A stretch of 64,000 nucleotides of DNA from the NCBI GenBank assembly GCA_029721435.1, contig CM056583.1:54911620-54975619 (forward strand). Direction: 5' to 3'. The first letter of the stretch is position 1, and the number at the start of each line of letters is the position of its first letter. Shown piece after piece: positions 24,201 to 31,300 of this stretch. The translations under genes were made by a program, and so were the position numbers. The notes beneath the pieces are model-generated. The model saw only the letters and a program-made list of their open reading frames with translations, was not told where the DNA came from and did not search any database. The DNA is from Gymnothorax reevesii. Taxonomy: Eukaryota > Chordata > Actinopteri > Anguilliformes > Muraenidae.

Positions 24201-27200
24201 TTCATTTGTCAAAATTTTATTTACTTCCTCGGCAATGGAAACAACCATTTAGGTCATACGTAAGGCCTACTGCGTGAAACTTTCACTCATCTCGTACGGG
24301 CGAGAGCGTGAGTCTTTTTTTAAATAAAGTACCGCGGCAAACAACGATGTTGAGATAGACCGCGGCGCGCACTTCAATCTAGGCTTTGGCGATCTAGTCA
24401 AGGAAAACTCGTGGCACGAACGAGACGGATGTAACTGTACACAGGCTAAGGGAATGTAGATTCGAAAATGTCATAATAAGCATCTTTGTTGTGGTGAATT
24501 CTATGAGCGCACATTATAAGCATCAACGTATTGTATGCATACTCAGAGTTCAATCAAAATTACTGCAGTGAGTGTGGCGGTTGGCTGTCTTCTAGCGTGA
24601 AACTTCTTTAACACTGAGAGGCAGGTAATCTGAAATTGTGTAGCCTTATATAGAATTTCATAAGTATTCATTTATAATTGGTAATCTAGCAGCCTTAGGA
24701 AGCGGGAATCTTGAATGTTTAGATTCCGTTTTGGCTACGTTGTTTTTAAGTACATGCAGCCTGTTTATTTCTCACTCGTCTCAAGCCACGTCAAATAGTT
24801 TGGCTCTGTTCTTGCTAGTGATATGGCGAGCTAATACCGAGTCCGATAAGAGAGGGAAATGCAGGGTCATAGGGACCAGTCTTTGCCTGAAATTGTGATG
24901 GAAGACGGGGCTCAGAAGTATGAAAGAAACAGTGCGCTAATGAACCAAGCTATTGAGCAGCAGGAGAGTGGTTTTGATTAACAGTTGTTTAGCTCGGCAG
25001 GAGAATTTATAGTATTATATTTTATTGCATTGTTACAAATATCACCTGTACGACAAATTGATGCATTAGTTAGTATTATTCAACTTAATATGCATGAAAG
25101 TTTTTTTTGTTTTTTTTTAAAGCTAGTAATTTTTTTAAATACCAAACGGGACAAGTAAGAATTATTGTGGCCAACCTTACTTGTTTCCTAATTTTTTTCC
25201 CTCATTTCAAACACTGCTCATCTCTGCACAGGGGCAAATACAAACCCCACACTTTCTCTCAGTTCCGACATACTCTTCTCTGCAGTGATACACATGCACC
25301 AGCATTTATCTCTGTTCATTATGCAGCCATCATTGCACATTTAACCGGATCCACATTCCATGTAAAACTGACTGCCAGTGTTGACCTCATTATCAACAAG
25401 TCAGATTGCTCACATAACGGTAATTTTTCCAAAAAAAGGTAACATGAGGTTACTTCAGTGTAGAACTATTTATGCAATGTCTCCTGTACACAGTTAGCTG
25501 TGTACAAGGACAGAAAACCAGAAGGGTGGAGGCTTAATCACACTAGTACATGTGCACATGAGTCCATCTCTGGCTACAGCTTACTCATGCACAGCAAGTC
25601 TGTGCACAGCCATGATTTCTCTTAGGATGTAGGTGACTAAAAAGCTTACTCATTTCAGTTTACCAGTATGCCTCAGACAAATGTAGAGCTAGACAATTTA
25701 AAGGCAGGAAACACAGTATCAAATGATGACTTGGAGGGATAAAATTCATTATCCCTCCCCAAATAAAACCGGTATTCAATTGCTTTTACTTTCGGTTTAC
25801 ATTATTTATGAACAGAACATTGTTCGTCAACGTAACTGCTGTCCAAAGCAGAACAGAGATCGCGCTGAATGCCTGCATTCTTTCTAACCTTGTACCAGAT
25901 CCTGAAGAATTAAATGTGCCAGCTAGGCACTGAGTCCCTTTTAGCACGGCATTTGGGCCAAACTTCCAAAAACAAGCTGCTCTTAAATCTGATATGTTTA
26001 ATATGCTGAAAAAAAATTGGTGAAGCAAAATCCATTTCTGGGGCCGATCAAAAACAAATACCGCAACAATGTATCAGGTCAAACCATGAAGCAGCCTTTT
26101 ATGACCAATCAGATGTGGGGATAAGGGAGAGGTGCCACTTCGTATAAATAAGGGGGCTAATGCAGGTCCTAGACAACCACAAGGCTTCCTGTTCTTTCTA
26201 CCTGATAAACAGCAGCAAAATAATTAAGTACCTGCAATCACCAATTCACTCACGACTAGTGACATTCTGAGCTACAACTAAAATAGCACAATGGAACAAC
26301 AGGATCAACAAGATTTACAGGGCTGGCAGCCCCTCACATAAGGTAGGTCACTTATTTTTTATATTAATTACCAAAAAAATGAAGCCTCGAATCACCCCTC
26401 ATGTGACTGTCATTCAGCCACATACTAAAGCAAACCATCTGCAAACAAGAATTCAAAATTATGTATTTGTGGTTCACAGTGAAGTTGTGGTTCTTGCGCA
26501 AAAAGACCACAACCAGCATTAGCTCTAGCCACAATAATTGCCTCAAAAAAAATCCTGGCAGTTCACTACAAGTTCATTACTGACTCAACAAACCTATTAA
26601 TCGCATTACCCATTAAGTGCAACAAAAGATATAATACCAAAGCCCAGATAATGATGTTGAATGCTACACCCATGTAAGCACTACAGAGACATTTTATCAG
26701 ACGCCCAAAAATAAATTTTCGAGAATGTTGTATGAGGCAGGTGATGCTCATGCTTTCATCTTAATCCACAGAGAAAAGCGTAGTCTAGAGGCACATTTGG
26801 ATACAGCAGCACATCTTTCTCAGCTGCCTTCAAACTTTATTAGTAAAATTGAATCACTGACAAAATCATGACTTTTAGGCTGAAAATATAATTGATTTTA
26901 AATGCGTATACACATACACAGGATGGCTGCCACGCGTATCCAGCGTTCATTTGGCACGTAACTTGTGCACGTCCTCAAAAGTTAACGCAACTTGTACACA
27001 AGGCGCAATATGCATCTAAATGGCAGGGGTAGAGTAGTAGCATTATGCATGAACTAAACTCGTCAAGTGTCGCCATGTTTGTTTACTTCATGCAAAACGC
27101 TCTGATTGAATCCACTAGTGTGTCCCTTATTGGAATCCTGTGGTAACATGCGTAGTGTACAGGCAATTATGTGAACAAATACGCACACTCTGGTTGACTA

Positions 27201-28313
27201 TGCTAAGGCATGGTCGAACAGCAAGTATATTTCCAGTCTTCGTCGGTGAATGACTACCCAACCTGTCCTTGGGCTATCGTCACAACTGGAGCACAGTTCA
27301 TAACAGTGTTAACGTATTTGTGAACTTCCGATATAACAGCCATTTTTTACCAAAGGCTGTTACTTTACTGAATCATCCCCAATAATAACAAAATTACATT
27401 TTCTATCAAGTGCCAGACAGCCTTACAAAACAAAAACATTAGCATGCCACTCTAGTAGCAGTGTTTTTGTCGGTAGGAGCAGCTAACAGTGAATTGTACA
27501 GGTAGCTAGTAGCAGATGGAAAAGTATTGGATTGGCAACGATAACCAGCTCATAGAAAACTTCCAGTACACATAAAAAACTTATAAAACATGTAATCTTC
27601 TTCCAAAACACCGAGGAATACAACCAGCAGACAGAGCCTAGCACTCAAGAAGTCTCAGTACAAGTACTGGTTGGAAGTAAAAGGGAAAATGCAGGCTAAA
27701 ACACTTTTAAAATGTTATAAAACGTCTAATATCGAAGTACAATTCACTCCAAGGTTTCTTTTCAGATACGTGTAATACTGCACTTTATTGTTATTCCCAA
27801 TCTGTCACTCACTATCCTGTCAGGAGGCTTCTGGCTGATCTGCTTCAGTGTTTTATTTTTCCCTAATGTTACCATAAGTGAAACTTGCCTCCCCGCTTTC
27901 AATGGTGAGATAAGTGGCACAGATAGCAGAGGCAACATCAGTGTGTTTCTTCTCAGAGAAACAAAGCCGGAGATCATGGCCACAATCCCCATCACCAGCA
28001 AAGCCAAAGTGTTGCATTCTGGATGCATGAGGCTAATAGCATGACGATAATTGGCGTGTACTCTTGCCAACAAGTGATTTCTCCAAGTAGGAATAATGCA
28101 AAAATTTTATTTGGCAGTCATCAAAGGGCTAACACTACATGTTTCAATCCGGATTTCTTATCTGCAAGCTGATTTCTTATCCGTGACAAGCAAACCATAT
28201 GACTATCAAAACAGGGTGAGGCAAAGGTTCAGGTAATGAAGACCAGGTTCAAACATCAGAAGCCAACAAAGCCTCAGACTCCAACCAGTTCTGTAATGGG
28301 AATATAATTCTTT

Positions 28314-28349
<36 letters not shown>

Positions 28350-31300
28350 CACTCACCCCGATGAATGGTGTCATAGCAGAGGATGCACACTCTGGCCTCC
28401 TTCTCCAGGTACTTCAGTTTGCATTTCTTGTTGCAGCAAACAGCACAATACACCTGCAGAACAAGCCACAAGGAAGACCCAAGTCACATATTATGGTCAA
28501 TGTTCTCAGTCTGTCTTGCAATATTGGCCAGGTTAGACTGTTTTCTGCGCCATCTGAGCCATAGCTGCAGTATTACCAAGACTTTGCTTTGTGATGCTCA
28601 GGCTGTCTAACAAATTTGTCATTTACAAAAAGCCTGGAAAACACAAGAACATCATCTTAACCAATTACTTAGTTTATTTATTTAGAACATAAATAGACCC
28701 ACTGACTATCCATTTTTCAAGGTCAGTAACAAAATCAATACATCACCACCATCAACAGTTGAAACTGCTGTAAGTGATTTTTTTGTTTTTAGAAAAAGTG
28801 TTTAAGTAGGGATTCAAAGGAAAAACTGAAATATGGCAATTTCAACATCAATGGGAAGCTTAGAACGCAAATAATGCAATGTGATGTCATTCCATCACAT
28901 TCTCGATACGAGAAAATGGAAACGCGCCAAACGACAGTACTTTATCGAGCGTGAATACTTCCATGATGTTAGGAGAGGGGCCCGTTTCGGGTGACGTCGC
29001 GACGGGTTTTGCAAGCTCTGCTATGTTACATGTCAATAGAAATACTATGTCTCTCTCTAAGCTTTATATTTTGTTAAAGGTTAAAGTTGAGTCGTACTTT
29101 ACTTGAGATGGATAAATTATAATGGAGAAACATTAATCGGCCTTTTTTTTTATTTTTACTCATATGTTTCTATACAGGCCAAGTACATTGAAGATTAACA
29201 TGGATATATAAACGATCTGATGGAAATCGTGTAAATATGGGGAAGGCAGGGTTCTCTCCAGGGTTTTTGTTGAAACTGTGGCAGAGGGCTTCAGCGTCGG
29301 GTCAGAACTCATTATCAGGTGTGGCCAGTTTTCATTAATCAGCACGTAGGTGATGTAATAATTGAAGTCTATGTGCACGGAGGTTTATCAGTCTCACATG
29401 CATCACGGTGGATTTCACATAGGCCTACAATATGAAAACCTATTATGACTCAGGACTTCGGAATTAGAATTAAATAATCATGAAGATACAATTAGGTAGA
29501 GGCGGGAGATTCAGGCTGCTTTTGAGGTATTGGGTGGAGATATTTGAGGGGTACGATTGTGTTCTAAATGGCATCGACCTCATCACTCCATGTCAGTCAA
29601 TCACTGTTATGAGAGTCCACTTGATCGTGTTCATAAAATACTATCTTTTTCGTAGCCCAGCTTTGGCTTATCCAACCTTCCTCGGAATGGTAGCATGACT
29701 CCAGTAAAAACACAATTATCTTTCTGTACTAGACAACGTGAACATGTATAGCTTATAGTAAGCGCAGCGACCGGACTTTTTGCAGGCACGGAATGAAGCA
29801 AAATAAGCAGCAAAAGTAATATGCATCGATTAAAGAAATCACCATTTTGTGACAGTCGCTTAAAAAAATAAAGATTTAAACATGGAATTTAAAACTATGA
29901 ACTACTGGAAGATATCTACTAAGAGCTCTGACTCTTCAGGCTTTAAAAACAAAATTGAAAACAGTTTTCAGAGTGTTCTCTGTATTATAACTATGGAACA
30001 TCTGGGTACTTTCAGGGTACACAACCCTTATGAGACGTCACAGAAAATGAGACTTTCGGCGGGATGGTTACGGTGGAAAAGGAGCAACATTCGGAAAGCG
30101 AATATCAAGTCGCATTAAACTTTTTTCTCGGTTATATAAGTGAATACCTTCAACCTATCAGGAAATTGCCTTAACGGACCAATTTCATGGGTACTTATTT
30201 TCTTTAAAATCCCTACCTTAAATAGCTTCAAATTCCTAGAGATCATTTATTTAGAGTATCTGGTCGATAACACAGGTCTCTCAGCCACTGCAATAAAGCA
30301 GCATATAAAATTCTGGAGTCACTGACTGCTTCTATCCAATCAGGTGAGAGAATGCCATAAAAATGCGTTTCTCTCTTATTGTGAACGCGCAGAGCTGAAT
30401 TTGCATTGTCAGTGCTCCATCTACCGGAAAAATAGCAGTAATGCAATAGCAGAACAGATGAAGCTTCTGATCCTAGTGCTACGGGAGACAGCGTACACAA
30501 TTAAATAGCCAAAGCACCAAAGAACGGTAGAGGAACAAATAGAATTAAGGGGGAAATGCGCGAGATGGCCAAGAGCTGTATTTATATCAGTGTCGCTTTC
30601 AATGGGGAAAAGTGAAGGAATCAAAGGGTTTAAAAAGCGATGCACAGCTAGCCTTGCTGCCACTGGACAGGTAAGCTTTGCTTTACTCTGTTGTAGTTAT
30701 GCAGTTTTATCAGCCTTGGATAGTCCTGTTGATGGTTTTTAATCCTGCTGTCAGTTTATAAATGAACTGTCATCATCTGTGGCCGACTACAGCTTGCTAA
30801 GCTGTGTAATGATAGCATGCGTGACTATAGGACACTAGCTATTTTTAGCTAATACGCTCACATTTGTACCAAAGTTTTTGCATGGATGTAATGTGTCGTT
30901 AGTCCATGTTTTCAGTGTGGCTTTCACACAACAATCACTGAGAGTGTCTGTTTACATTGTACTTATACTGTAATTGAGCTGCTATTCGCCTCTGTCGGGA
31001 ACCGATGTGTGTTCCTGTGCCTGGCTAGGGGGTGGGGGCGGGGACTGCTTACAAAGGCTTTGGACAAGAAGCTAGGAAACGACCAAATCAGTTACAGTAG
31101 CTTTAAACCAAAGAAACTTGAAGTCTCACCAAAATCCTGCTCTTGAAAGGCTATAATCTTTGTTTATGAAATAACATTGCTCAAGGGAAGGACAGTTTAC
31201 CACACAACTTAAGTCTCCATCAATTAACCTTAGCAAAAAGACATTCATTATTTTCCAACAATAATAGATTTTACTGAAAAATTATGTACTTCTCAGCTGC

